From NCBI RefSeq assembly GCF_016654115.1, contig NZ_JAEQAZ010000001.1, positions 1-64,000 on the forward strand: DNA of 64,000 nucleotides. The letters run 5' to 3'. The number at the start of each line of letters is the position of its first letter. Position 1 is the first letter of the stretch. Shown here piece after piece: positions 18,692 through 27,403 of the stretch. A program made the position numbers and the translations under genes. A model generated the notes under the pieces. The model was not told the DNA's origin. It ran no database searches and saw only the letters and a list, made by a program, of their open reading frames with translations. Source of the DNA: Streptomyces sp. MBT53 (GTDB taxonomy: Bacteria; Actinomycetota; Actinomycetes; Streptomycetales; Streptomycetaceae).

Positions 18692-21664
18692 TCAGCCGGA
18701 CGCCGTCGCCTCCGGGGTGATCAGACCCTGCCGGTAGGCGATCGCCACCGCCTCCGTACGGCTCGCGGCGCCCAGCTTCGCGAGGATGTTGGAGACATGG
18801 ACGCTCGCCGTCTTGCCGGTGATGAACAACTCCTCGCCGATCTGGCGGTTGCTGCGGCCGAGCGCGAGCAGCCGCAGCACGTCCTGCTCGCGGGCCGTCA
18901 GCGGCGAGGGGCGCTCCCCGGCGTCCCCGCCGTCCGCCGCCGGGTCGCCGAGGCGGCCACGGCGGACGAGAGTGTCCAGCCGCGCGAGCAGGGGCGCGGC
19001 ACCGAGCAGGGCCGCCGTCTCCCGGGCCGCACGTGCCTGGGCGGCGGCCTCCTCGCGCCGGTCGGCCGCCAACAGGGCTTCGGCGAACCGGAACCGGCAG
19101 CGCGCCCGCTCATAGACATCGCCGTAGTCGAACGCGGTCACCGCCTTCTCCCAGGCCGCCGCGTCCGGTCCCGTGGTCGCCCGCGTCCACTCCGCCTCGG
19201 CGCGCGCCAGCCACGCCATTCCTTCCGGCCCCTGCGGGCGGTGGCCGTCGCCCTCCTGCGCCACGGCCCGCGCCAGCTCGACGAGTTCCGTCGCGGTCTC
19301 CGTCCAGCGCCGCACCCCCACCTCGTCGCCCGTCAGCCGCAGCGCGGCGGCCCGGTCGGCGACCGGGGCCAGGGCGAGGGCGGCGAGCCGGACCGTCAGG
19401 TCGGGACGCCGGCCGGAGTCGTCGGTGAGCGCCGCGACCGCCGCGCGCATCGCCTCCACGGCCGCCTCCGGATCGTCCCGCAGGCCGCCGGCGTCGGTCA
19501 GCGCGATGCCCGCCACCATGGAGGCCATCCAGTCGAACGGCCCCTCCAGCAGGGCACGCGCCCGGTCGGCGGCCCTCAAGTCGCCGCGCGCCAGCGCCAC
19601 ATACAGCGCGGGTCCCATGGTGAAGCCGCCCATGCGCGGCAACACATTCGCGTCGCTCGTGGCGGCCTTCTCGCACTCGTCCCAGCGACCGAGTGTGTAC
19701 AGCACCAGGAGTTGGAGGTAGCGCATCTCCAGCGGGTACGGCGAGGACAGCAGCCCGGCACGACGGGCCCGGTCCAGTCCCTCGGTGAGCCAGGGCAGGG
19801 ACTCCTCCAGGTGGCCGGACTCGAAGTTGCCGATGGCCAGATGGAACAGGGCGCGCATCTCCACGGGCGCGTGCCCGGCCTGCCGGGCCAGCTCGCGGGC
19901 CTGGGCGAGCCGCTCGCGGCCCTCCTTCGTGCGTCGGCCGCCTTTTTCGAGCGTGGCCAGCGAGATCAGCAGATCGGCCCGGGCGTCGACCAGTTGGAGT
20001 TCCTCGGCGATGCGCAGGGCCTGCCGGGCGACCCGCAGCGCGATCTCGTCCTCACCGACCTGACGTGCCGTCAGTACATGGGTGGCCGCAGCCCACACCC
20101 AGGTCCGCGAGGGCGGCTCGGCGGGGATCATCGCGAGCGCCTCGCTGCTGTAGGCGAACGCGGCGGTGAGGCTGTCGACGCCCATGAGATTGCCGGCCAG
20201 CGTGTAGCGGACCCGGGCGGCCACCTCGGCGTCCGTGTCCTGGCCGATCCCGGCGAGCGCGGACCGGGTGAGGGAGACCGCGCGGTGCGCGTCCCCGGCG
20301 TGCGCCGCCGCAGCGGAGGCGCGCAGGGTGAGGGTCACGCTGTCGATGCCCTCGCCGGACGGCCGGGCCGCCGGGTCGACCGACCGCCACAGGTCGAGGG
20401 CGGTTTCGAGATGCCGTAGCTCCTCGGCGGGCGCGCCCACGCGCTCGGCGTGGTCGGCCGCTTCCAGGGAGGCGGCCAGGGCCTCGGCCAGGTCGTGGCT
20501 CTCGCGGTAGTGGTGGGCGCGCTCGGCCGCGCTCTCGGCGGGGTGGCCGCGTCCGGCGAGGAGGCGGGCGAACGAGCCGTGCAGCCGGGAGCGCTCGCCG
20601 GGCAGCAGATCCGCGTACACCGCCTCGCGGGCGAGGGCGTGCCGGAAGGAGTACGTGTCGCCGTGCCAGGGGACCAGGAGCTGCCGCTCGACGGCCTCCC
20701 GGAGTGCCGACTCCAGCTCGTCCTCCGGGAGTTGGACCGCGTCCCGCAACAGGTCGTACTCGACCCGGCGACCCGCGACGGCGGCGGTGCGCAGCACCTG
20801 CTGGGCGGTGTCGGAGAGCTGCTCGAAGCGGATCAGCAGGACGTCGGCCAGACCGCTCGGCACCCCGCCCGCCTCCATGTCGGTGGCCGCGAGCAACTCC
20901 TCGGCGTAGAAGGCGTTCCCCTCGGCGCGCTCGACGATCCGGCGGACCGTGCCGTCCGGCACCGGGCCCGTGCGCAGCGCGCGCACCAGCCGGGCGACCT
21001 CCGCGTCCCCCATGGGCCGCAGCTCCAGGCGCTCCACGGCGGGCAGCCGGACCAGCTCGGCGAGCAGGGGTCGTAGGGGATGGCGGCGGTGGAGGTCGTC
21101 CGCGCGGTACGACGCGAAGACCGCGAGGCGGTGGGTGGGCGCCCCGCCCGCCGGGCGCTGGAGGATGCCCCGGCTGAGCAGGAAGCGGAGCAGGTCGCGG
21201 GAGGACTGGTCGGCCCAGTGCAGGTCTTCCAGGACCAGCAGCAGGGGCGCGATGTCGGAGAGGTCGGCGAGCAGTCCGGCGATGCCCTCGAAGAGGCGCA
21301 GTCGGCCGCCCGCGTCACGGGCCGCGTCCGTGCCGGCGCCGAGCAGCCGGTCGACCGCCGGATGCGCGGCCAGAGCGGCGGCGAAACGGTCGTCGTCGGC
21401 GAGCGCTCCGAGGATCTCGGTGAACGGCAGATAGGGCAGCCCCACGTCACCGAGGTCGACGCAGTGCCCGGTGAGGACGGTCATCCCGGCGTCGGCGGCC
21501 CGCCCGGCGATCTCGTCCAGGACCCGGGTCTTGCCGACGCCCGCGTCCCCGGCGATCAGCACCGCCCCGGCCGTGCCCGCGCGGGCACGCTCCAGCACAC
21601 CGGCGAGGCGGGCGACCTCCTCGTCCCGGCCGATGAGCGGCGCTGCTGCTACGGATTGCGACAC
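18692..21664 (-). CDS. LuxR family regulator with N-terminal AAA ATPase (LAL type)
   Basis: This 990-residue protein follows the large ATP-binding LuxR (LAL/MalT-like) plan. An AAA_16 module starts at PLIGRDEEVARLAGVL with Walker A AGDAGVGKT (about 36-44) and Walker B LLLVLEDLHWAD. A long TPR-like helical region runs from about 380 to 890 and presumably senses ligands or partners. The C-terminal LuxR helix-turn-helix is LTAREQDVLRLLALGRS ... IGEELFITGKTASVHVSNIL (about 925-985). GTG 21664 is chosen because homology begins at once (PLIGRDEE); ATG 21706 would add 14 residues. It converges on the SGNH hydrolase gene with only 3 bases between stops, so it may regulate that cluster or something unlinked. 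Confidence 0.9.
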   Translation of the reverse strand: MSQSVAAAPLIGRDEEVARLAGVLERARAGTAGAVLIAGDAGVGKTRVLDEIAGRAADAGMTVLTGHCVDLGDVGLPYLPFTEILGALADDDRFAAALAAHPAVDRLLGAGTDAARDAGGRLRLFEGIAGLLADLSDIAPLLLVLEDLHWADQSSRDLLRFLLSRGILQRPAGGAPTHRLAVFASYRADDLHRRHPLRPLLAELVRLPAVERLELRPMGDAEVARLVRALRTGPVPDGTVRRIVERAEGNAFYAEELLAATDMEAGGVPSGLADVLLIRFEQLSDTAQQVLRTAAVAGRRVEYDLLRDAVQLPEDELESALREAVERQLLVPWHGDTYSFRHALAREAVYADLLPGERSRLHGSFARLLAGRGHPAESAAERAHHYRESHDLAEALAASLEAADHAERVGAPAEELRHLETALDLWRSVDPAARPSGEGIDSVTLTLRASAAAAHAGDAHRAVSLTRSALAGIGQDTDAEVAARVRYTLAGNLMGVDSLTAAFAYSSEALAMIPAEPPSRTWVWAAATHVLTARQVGEDEIALRVARQALRIAEELQLVDARADLLISLATLEKGGRRTKEGRERLAQARELARQAGHAPVEMRALFHLAIGNFESGHLEESLPWLTEGLDRARRAGLLSSPYPLEMRYLQLLVLYTLGRWDECEKAATSDANVLPRMGGFTMGPALYVALARGDLRAADRARALLEGPFDWMASMVAGIALTDAGGLRDDPEAAVEAMRAAVAALTDDSGRRPDLTVRLAALALAPVADRAAALRLTGDEVGVRRWTETATELVELARAVAQEGDGHRPQGPEGMAWLARAEAEWTRATTGPDAAAWEKAVTAFDYGDVYERARCRFRFAEALLAADRREEAAAQARAARETAALLGAAPLLARLDTLVRRGRLGDPAADGGDAGERPSPLTAREQDVLRLLALGRSNRQIGEELFITGKTASVHVSNILAKLGAASRTEAVAIAYRQGLITPEATASG

Positions 21665-21752
21665 GCCCCCATCCTGGCACGCGTCACTGACAACGCACCT
21701 GGCCACCGGGCAGGAGCCGACTCCCGCCCGGCGGTCCGGTTCAGCGCAGGCT

Positions 21753-22103
21753 TCAGCGCAGGGTCTCGGCCCAGTTCGCCGGGACGCGTCCCGCGGGACC
21801 CGGCACCGGCTGGTCCGCGGGGTGGCTCACCGGGGCGGCGAGTTCGGGACCGGAGTCGTACAGCTCGGAGGTGGTGAAGTTCCAGAACCAGTCCTCGCGC
21901 GGCTCGTAGCTCTGGATGAACGGGTGGCCCGTGGACTGGTAGTGGGCCGTGGCGTGCTTGGCGGGGGAGTCGTCGCAACAGCCGACGTGACCGCACTGCG
22001 CGCACCGCCGGAGGTGGAACCACCAGCCCTGGGCCGCGTCGCACTCCACGCAGCCCGCGCCGCTCGGCGGGACGCCGGTGTCGATTCCGGTGATGTCGTT
22101 CAT
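21753..22103 (-). CDS. UBP-type zinc finger protein
   Basis: This 116-residue protein is almost entirely one UBP-type (ZnF-UBP) domain. The metal ligands are Cys18/Cys21, Cys34/Cys37, Cys42/Cys43 and His50/His54/His60, in the pattern CVEC, CAQCGHVGCCDDS, KHATAHYQSTGHPFIQSYEP, followed by WFWNFTTSELYD. In eukaryotic deubiquitinases this domain clasps the free C-terminal Gly-Gly of ubiquitin. Bacteria lack ubiquitin, so the ligand here is unknown; binding of protein C-termini is an inference. Its ATG overlaps the stop of the upstream histidine kinase by four bases (ATGA), making it the third member of a coupled operon with the kinase and the receiver-flavoprotein. Confidence 0.88.
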   Translation of the reverse strand: MNDITGIDTGVPPSGAGCVECDAAQGWWFHLRRCAQCGHVGCCDDSPAKHATAHYQSTGHPFIQSYEPREDWFWNFTTSELYDSGPELAAPVSHPADQPVPGPAGRVPANWAETLR

Positions 22104-23557
22104 GCGGACTCCTCGGGCGTCTCGTTGTCCGTGGCGGTGAGGGGGAGCAGGACCTGGAAGCGGGTGTCGCCCGGTACCGACTCCACCTGGAGCGTGCCGT
22201 GGTGCTTGTTGACGACGATCCGCCAGGAGATGTCCAGACCGAGACCCGTGCCCTCGCCCACCGGCTTGGTGGTGAAGAACGGATCGAAGATACGGCTCCG
22301 GATCTCCTGCGGCACACCGGGCCCCGTGTCACGGAACTCCACCATCAGCTGATCGCGCACCAGCGCCGTCCGCACGGTCAACGTGCCTTCCCCGCCCGTG
22401 CTGTTCATGGCGGAGACCGCGTTGTCGATCAGGTTCGTCCACACCTGGTTGAGCTCCGCCGGATAGGCCGGGATCTTCGGGAGTGAACGGTCGTACTCCT
22501 TGACGACCTTGATGCTGTCGCCGACCTTGCCGCCGAGCATCAGCAGTGTGCTGTCGAGGAGTTCGTGCACATCGGCGACCTGGTAGGGCGCGCGGTCCAG
22601 CTGCGAGTACTGCTTGGCGGCGCCCACGAGGTTGGAGATGCGGGTCGTGGAGTCCTCGATCTCCGTCATCAACAGCTCTGTCTCGACCGTGTAGTTGAGC
22701 CAGCCGATCGCGCCCGGCAGGATCTCCTCGTCCACGGCGGCCGCGACCTGGTCCAGCCACTCGACGTCGAGACCGGCCTGCACGAACGTCGGCGCGATCT
22801 GCCAGGACTCCGTGACACCGTGGTCGTCGAGCCAGTCGGTGAGCTGGTCCTCGCGGTCCGAGGCCTCCAGCGGGCTCAACGTCTGTGCCTTGGCGACCCG
22901 TTCGGCCGTGCGCTCCTGGATGTCGATGAGGTTGGCGAGATCCTCGCGCGAGTACGGGCCGGAGGAGATGACGCGGAGCTTGTGCCGCATCTTCGCCACC
23001 CGTTCCCGCAGCGTCGACGTCGCCCGGACGGCAGCGGCGGCGGGGTTGTTGAGCTCGTGCGTCAGCCCGGCCGACAACGAGCCCAGCGCCAGCAGCCGTT
23101 CACGCTGGCTGATCGCCAACTGGCTGCTCTTCTGGCCGAAGAAGAGCCCCTCCAGCAGATGGACCGCCATCGGGAACCACTCGCTCATGATGGCCGCGAA
23201 CGTCTCGGCGGGCAGCACGAAGAACCGCGTAGTCTCCGTCACCCGCATCGAGTTGAGGTACACCTGCTGCACCCGGTCCCCGATGTAGGCCTGCATCGCG
23301 CCCGTGTAGACGCCGCGTTGCGAGGTGCGCGCGACCTCCACGTCGTCCTCGCCGACCCGGCGCGAGAGCACGACGGTGCCCTCGATCATGACGTAGAAGC
23401 AGGTGGCGGGATCACCCTCGGTGTAGACGGGCCCGGCCTCGAACTGCTCCACCTGACCGTCGCAGCACAGCCTGCCGAGCTGCTCCGGCGTCAGCTTCTC
23501 GAACAGGAACAGCGTGCCGATCTCCTGCGGGCTGCAGGGCAGCACCTTTCCGCTCAT
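22100..23557 (-). CDS. Cytosolic histidine kinase with N-terminal cyclic nucleotide-binding domain
   Basis: This 485-residue protein has no membrane span. Residues 15-140 form a cNMP-binding (Crp-like) fold (LFLFEKLTPEQLGRLCC ... YTEGDPATCFYVMIEGTVVLSRR), although the canonical RxS phosphate-binding motif of cAMP receptors is not obvious, so the ligand is uncertain. The H-box is LSAGLTHELNNPAAAAVRA with His167. A helical insertion of about 150 residues follows. The ATPase has N-box NQVWTNLIDNAVSAMN, G1 DTGPGVP, F FDPFFTTK and G2 GEGTGLGL. ATG 23557 overlaps the stop of the upstream receiver-flavoprotein (ATGA), and its stop overlaps the zinc-finger start, so stoichiometric coupled expression is likely. 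Its natural phosphorylation partner is the receiver of the first gene. Confidence 0.9.
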   Translation of the reverse strand: MSGKVLPCSPQEIGTLFLFEKLTPEQLGRLCCDGQVEQFEAGPVYTEGDPATCFYVMIEGTVVLSRRVGEDDVEVARTSQRGVYTGAMQAYIGDRVQQVYLNSMRVTETTRFFVLPAETFAAIMSEWFPMAVHLLEGLFFGQKSSQLAISQRERLLALGSLSAGLTHELNNPAAAAVRATSTLRERVAKMRHKLRVISSGPYSREDLANLIDIQERTAERVAKAQTLSPLEASDREDQLTDWLDDHGVTESWQIAPTFVQAGLDVEWLDQVAAAVDEEILPGAIGWLNYTVETELLMTEIEDSTTRISNLVGAAKQYSQLDRAPYQVADVHELLDSTLLMLGGKVGDSIKVVKEYDRSLPKIPAYPAELNQVWTNLIDNAVSAMNSTGGEGTLTVRTALVRDQLMVEFRDTGPGVPQEIRSRIFDPFFTTKPVGEGTGLGLDISWRIVVNKHHGTLQVESVPGDTRFQVLLPLTATDNETPEESA

Positions 23558-25230
23558 GACTGCTCCAGGTAGCGGTGGACGAGCATCACGGCCATGGCTC
23601 CCTCTCCGACGGCGGACGCGACGCGTTTCGCGGACTCGGCGCGCGCGTCGCCCGCCACGAACACGCCGGGAATGTTGGTCTCCAGGTGGTACGGCGACCG
23701 GTCCAACTCCCAGCCCGCGGGCGGCTTTCCGTCCGCGCTGAGGTCGGGCCCGGCCAGGATGAACCCGCGCTCGTCGCGCAGCACCGCGCCGTCCAGCCAG
23801 TCGGTCAGCGGGGCCGCGCCGATGAACACGAACATCCACTGCGCGTCGACGAGTTCGGTCGCCCCGGTCTCCGTGTCGCGCAGGGTGAGCTGCTCCAGAT
23901 GGTCGGAGCCGTGCGCCGCGTCGACGACGGTGCCGGTGCGTACGGAGATGTTCTCCGCCTCGTTGATCTGCTGGATCAGGTAGTACGACATCGACGCGGC
24001 CAGCGAGGGCCCGCGCACCAGCAGGGTCACCGACTTGGCGCCCCGGGCCAGGTACATCGCCGCCTGGCCCGCCGAGTTGGCGCCGCCGACGATGTACACG
24101 TCGTGGCCCTGGCAGGAGGCGGCCTCGGTCAGCGCCGAGCCGTAGTAGACCCCGCAGCCCGTCAGATCGGGCGTGCCGGGTGCCTGGAGCTGCCGGTACG
24201 ACACACCGGTCGCGAGGATCACGGCGTGCGCGGCGACGGCCGAACCGTCCGCGAAGTGCACCACCCGCGCCGACCCGTTGGCCTCCAGCCCCGTGACCTC
24301 GCGCGCGGTGAGGATCTCGGCGCCGAACTTGGCGGCCTGCCGCCGTGCCCGCTCGGTGAGTTGAGCCCCGGACACCCCGTCCGGGAAGCCGAGATAGTTC
24401 TCGATCCGCGAACTCTGCCCGGCCTGCCCACCGGTCGCCGACCGCTCCACAAGGACGGTCCGCAGCCCTTCGGAGGCCCCGTACACGGCCGCGCCCAGCC
24501 CGGCCGGGCCACCGCCGATGACGACGAGGTCGTAGAAGTCGGCCGTCGGTGTGGTCGCGAGCCCCACCTCGGCCGCCAGCTCGGGTGCCTCCGGCTCGAC
24601 CAGCACCGACCCGTCGGCGGTGATGACGAGCGGCAGCCGCTGCCCGTCCTCCCCGGCGGCCGACAGCAGCCGCAGCCCCTCCGGGCTGTCCGCCGAGTAC
24701 CAGCGGTACGGCACCTGGTTGCGGGCCAGGAACTCCCGCACGTCCGAGGAGCGCGCCGACCAGCGGTGTCCGACCACCTTGGTGGCGGGCACGGGACGGT
24801 AGTCGCTGTTCCGCCAGGCCTCCAGGAGGTCGTCCAGGACCGGGTAGAGCTTCTCCTCGGGCGGGTCCCAGGGCTTGAGCAGATAGTGGTCGAGGTCCAC
24901 GACGTTGATCGCGTCGATCGCCGCGTCCGTGTCCGCGTACGCGGTCAGCAGCACCCGACGCGCGCCGGGATACACATCGAGGGCCTGCTCCAGGAACTCG
25001 ATGCCGTTCATCTGCGGCATGCGGTAGTCGGCCAGGATCACGGCGACGAGATCCCCACGCAGCTTCAGCTCGCGCAGTGCGTCGAGCGCGGACTCACCGG
25101 ATTCCGCGCGCACGATCCGGTACGACTCGCCGTAGCGCCGCCGCAGGTCACGGGCGACGGCACGGGAAACTCCCGGATCGTCGTCCACGGTCAAAATGAC
25201 GGTCCGCGCGGCTTCGGCGGCCTGTGCCAT
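23554..25230 (-). CDS. Response-regulator receiver fused to thioredoxin-reductase-like FAD oxidoreductase lacking redox cysteines
   Basis: This is a 558-residue fusion. Residues 11-130 are a receiver: acidic pocket VDDD, phosphoacceptor Asp68 in ILADYRMP, Lys119 in YLLKPW. Residues about 150-215 look like a glutaredoxin fold (VVGHRWSARSSDVREFLARNQVPY) in which the CxxC is replaced by serine/alanine. Residues 232-558 are TrxR-like: FAD motif VIGGGPAGLGAAVYGASEG (239-244), NAD(P)H motif IVGGANSAGQAAMYLARGA (382-388), and C-terminal NIPGVFVAGDAR. The usual CATC active site is replaced by GCGVYYGSA. Only two cysteines (359, 373) remain in the protein. It should bind FAD and pyridine nucleotide but not shuttle electrons through a dithiol. 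ATG 25230 was selected over 25260. It leads a three-gene overlapping operon. Confidence 0.9.
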   Translation of the reverse strand: MAQAAEAARTVILTVDDDPGVSRAVARDLRRRYGESYRIVRAESGESALDALRELKLRGDLVAVILADYRMPQMNGIEFLEQALDVYPGARRVLLTAYADTDAAIDAINVVDLDHYLLKPWDPPEEKLYPVLDDLLEAWRNSDYRPVPATKVVGHRWSARSSDVREFLARNQVPYRWYSADSPEGLRLLSAAGEDGQRLPLVITADGSVLVEPEAPELAAEVGLATTPTADFYDLVVIGGGPAGLGAAVYGASEGLRTVLVERSATGGQAGQSSRIENYLGFPDGVSGAQLTERARRQAAKFGAEILTAREVTGLEANGSARVVHFADGSAVAAHAVILATGVSYRQLQAPGTPDLTGCGVYYGSALTEAASCQGHDVYIVGGANSAGQAAMYLARGAKSVTLLVRGPSLAASMSYYLIQQINEAENISVRTGTVVDAAHGSDHLEQLTLRDTETGATELVDAQWMFVFIGAAPLTDWLDGAVLRDERGFILAGPDLSADGKPPAGWELDRSPYHLETNIPGVFVAGDARAESAKRVASAVGEGAMAVMLVHRYLEQS

Positions 25231-25406
25231 ACGTCTCCCACCCCGAGTGGTCGGCTTCACGGCACGGCGGCGCCGTTGTCACCGCGCCGGCTCCCCACCA
25301 TCGTATGGTCGATCGCCCCGGTGTGCTCCGCTACGCCCGAGCCGGGGGGCTCCGCTACGCCGGAAGCTGAACACACGGAACCCGTTCCCCTTCAGGTCCA
25401 CCGGCC

Positions 25407-25427
25407 TCACCACGGGCCAGGTGGTGA
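25407..25427. promoter_or_regulatory. 21-bp inverted repeat upstream of universal stress gene
   Basis: TCACCAC (25407-25413) and GTGGTGA (25421-25427) are perfect 7-bp arms around GGGCCAG, ending 45 bases before the USP start, in the region shared with the divergent receiver-flavoprotein operon. A candidate regulator-binding site for one or both transcription units; the cognate factor is unknown. Confidence 0.5.
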
Positions 25428-25472
25428 AGACTGGGCCGGCACACATGACCGCGACACAGGGAGGCCACCCGC

Positions 25473-26345
25473 ATGACACGCCCGATCACGGCAGGGGTCG
25501 ACGGATCGGCGGAGAGTCTCGCCGCGCTCGCCTGGGCGGGCCGGGAGGCCGTACGGCGGGGGCTGGCGCTGCGCGTGACGCATGTGTGGCGGTACGAGGA
25601 GCACCATGCCCTCGAGACCGGGGGCCGGGACACCCAGGACCGTTGGGTGCGGGACGCGGCTGCCGAGGCCGCCCGGGCGCTCGCCGAACGCCACCCCGGC
25701 CTGGACGTGACCACCGACGTCCTGGAGGGCGATCCCGTCGACACCCTGACCGCCGCGGCTGCCCAGTCCGAACTGCTGGTCCTCGGATCGCGCGGGCACG
25801 GGGCCGTCGTCGGCTTCCTGCTCGGGTCCGTCGGGCAGCAGGTGATCGCCGACGCCGTACGGCCCGTCGTGCTCGTGCGCGCCGGGGACGAGGCGTCGGG
25901 GGAGGCCGCCGGGCGGGAGATCGTCGTGGGGCAGCAGGGCGATCCCGAGGACAGTGCCGCCGCGCTCGGCTTCGCCTTCGAGACGGCGGCGGCGCGTGGT
26001 GCCACCGTACGGGCCGTGCGGGCGTGGACCCTGCCGCCCGTGTTCGCCTACAGCCCGGGTTCCATGAAGCTCCTCGACGAGGCCGGCGGACTGGAACCGT
26101 ACGAGAAGAAGGCCCTCGCCGAGGCGCTGGAGCCGTGGCGGGAGCGCTTCCCCGACGTGCCCGTCGTCGAGCACATCGAGATGGGCAGCGCGGGGCAGGT
26201 GCTGCTGTCGGTGGCCGGGCGGGCGCAGCTGATGGTCGTCGGGCGGCGCGCCCACCGTACGGCGGTGGGCGCGCGGATCGGCTCGGTCGCGCACGGGGTG
26301 CTGCACCACGCGGAGTGCCCGGTGGCGGTCGTGCCCGCTGCCTGA
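25473..26345 (+). CDS. Universal stress protein, tandem Usp domains
   Basis: This 290-residue protein has two Usp folds. The first starts ITAGVDGSAESLAALAWAGREA and ends with the ATP-binding pattern GSRGHGAVVGFLLGSVGQQVIADAVRPVVLV. The second starts EIVVGQQGDPEDSAAALGFAF and ends VGRRAHRTAVGARIGSVAHGVLHHAECPVAVVPA. The G-2x-G-9x-G-S/T nucleotide motif is intact in the first repeat and nearly so in the second, so it is an ATP-binding-type USP. These cytosolic proteins accumulate during hypoxia, starvation or redox stress in actinobacteria. GGGAGG lies eight bases before ATG 25473. It is divergent from the receiver-flavoprotein operon, and both may answer the same signal. Confidence 0.9.
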   Translation: MTRPITAGVDGSAESLAALAWAGREAVRRGLALRVTHVWRYEEHHALETGGRDTQDRWVRDAAAEAARALAERHPGLDVTTDVLEGDPVDTLTAAAAQSELLVLGSRGHGAVVGFLLGSVGQQVIADAVRPVVLVRAGDEASGEAAGREIVVGQQGDPEDSAAALGFAFETAAARGATVRAVRAWTLPPVFAYSPGSMKLLDEAGGLEPYEKKALAEALEPWRERFPDVPVVEHIEMGSAGQVLLSVAGRAQLMVVGRRAHRTAVGARIGSVAHGVLHHAECPVAVVPAA

Positions 26346-26347
26346 CC

Positions 26348-27364
26348 TCAGATGTCCTCGATGCGTACGGGGACGCCCTTCTCCACCGACCTGATGGCCG
26401 CCAGCGCGATCGTCAGCGCGGCGCGGGCGTCCTCGCCGGTGGCCGACGGGGTGCGGGCGGTGCGGACGCTGTCGGCGAAGTCGGCGAGTTCGGCGACGTA
26501 CGCCTCGTGGAACAGGTCCTGGTCGTAGGCGATCGTCTCGGCCGCGATGCCGTCGGCGCGGTAGGACGTCAGATGGGTGCGCCGGATGTCGCCCATCGTG
26601 AGCATGCCCGCCGAGCCGAAGACCTCGCCGCGCACGTCATAGCCGTACACCGCCTGGAAGTTGGCCTCGGCGGTGGCGAGGGCGCCGTTGTCGAAGCGGA
26701 TCGTGACGACGGCCGTGTCGAGGAGGCCGCGGTCCTTGAAGTCGGGGCGGACCAGGGCGTCGGCCATGGCGAAGACCTCGACCGGTTCGGAGCCGGGGTT
26801 GAGGTAGCGCAGGGTGTCGAAGTCGTGGATGAGGGTTTCCAGGAAGATCGTCCACGGCGGGATGGGGGAGGGGTCGGCCAGCTTCGGGTCGCGGGTGAGC
26901 GAGCGCAGCAGCTGTGGGGTGCCGATCGCGCCCGCCGCCACCTTGTCGTGCGCGGCCCGGAACCCGGCGTCGTAGCGGCGGTTGAAGCCGACCTGGAGCG
27001 GTACGCCCGCCTCGGCGGCGGCGGCGATGGCGCGTTCGGCGTCCGCGAGGGTGGTCGCCATCGGCTTCTCGCAGTACACGGCCTTGCCCGCGCGTGCCGC
27101 CGCCTCGACCAGGTCGGCGTGGGTGAGGGCCGGTGTCGCGATCACGACCGCGTCGACCGCCGGGTCCGCGAAGAGGTCGGCGATCTCGGTGTACGCCGTC
27201 GCGCAGTCGAGCCGGTCGGCGAGGCCGCGTGCCGCGCCGGGGACCGGGTCGGCGACGGCGGCGAGGCGGACGCCGGGCAGTCGGCGGGCGAGGGTCTCGG
27301 CATGGAAGGAGCCCATGCGGCCCGCGCCCACCAGGCCGACGGAGAGGGGCAGTCGGGTGGTCAT
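26348..27364 (-). CDS. Gfo/Idh/MocA family oxidoreductase (inositol 2-dehydrogenase-like)
   Basis: This 338-residue NAD(P)-dependent dehydrogenase has the N-terminal Rossmann motif VGLVGAGRMGSFHAETLARR, the EKP motif (CEKPMATTLADAE, near 96) with the catalytic lysine, and the C-terminal substrate domain with FLETLIHDFDTLRYL, whose Asp-His pair matches inositol and sugar dehydrogenases. It probably oxidises a hydroxyl of a sugar or inositol. The precise substrate cannot be read from sequence. GGAGGA precedes ATG 27364 at good spacing. It lies 39 bases after a TIM-barrel isomerase gene in a likely operon that reads away from a LacI-type regulator and its operators. Confidence 0.88.
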   Translation of the reverse strand: MTTRLPLSVGLVGAGRMGSFHAETLARRLPGVRLAAVADPVPGAARGLADRLDCATAYTEIADLFADPAVDAVVIATPALTHADLVEAAARAGKAVYCEKPMATTLADAERAIAAAAEAGVPLQVGFNRRYDAGFRAAHDKVAAGAIGTPQLLRSLTRDPKLADPSPIPPWTIFLETLIHDFDTLRYLNPGSEPVEVFAMADALVRPDFKDRGLLDTAVVTIRFDNGALATAEANFQAVYGYDVRGEVFGSAGMLTMGDIRRTHLTSYRADGIAAETIAYDQDLFHEAYVAELADFADSVRTARTPSATGEDARAALTIALAAIRSVEKGVPVRIEDI

Positions 27365-27403
27365 GGGGGTCCTCCGTGAGGCCTTGTGACAGGTGGTGGC
27401 GGG

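Noticed and set aside
25325..25361. 13-bp direct repeat GCTCCGCTACGCC, 24 bases apart
   Set aside because: Only two copies in a GC-rich spacer, no dyad or phasing, and no relation to a start codon; too weak to name a site.
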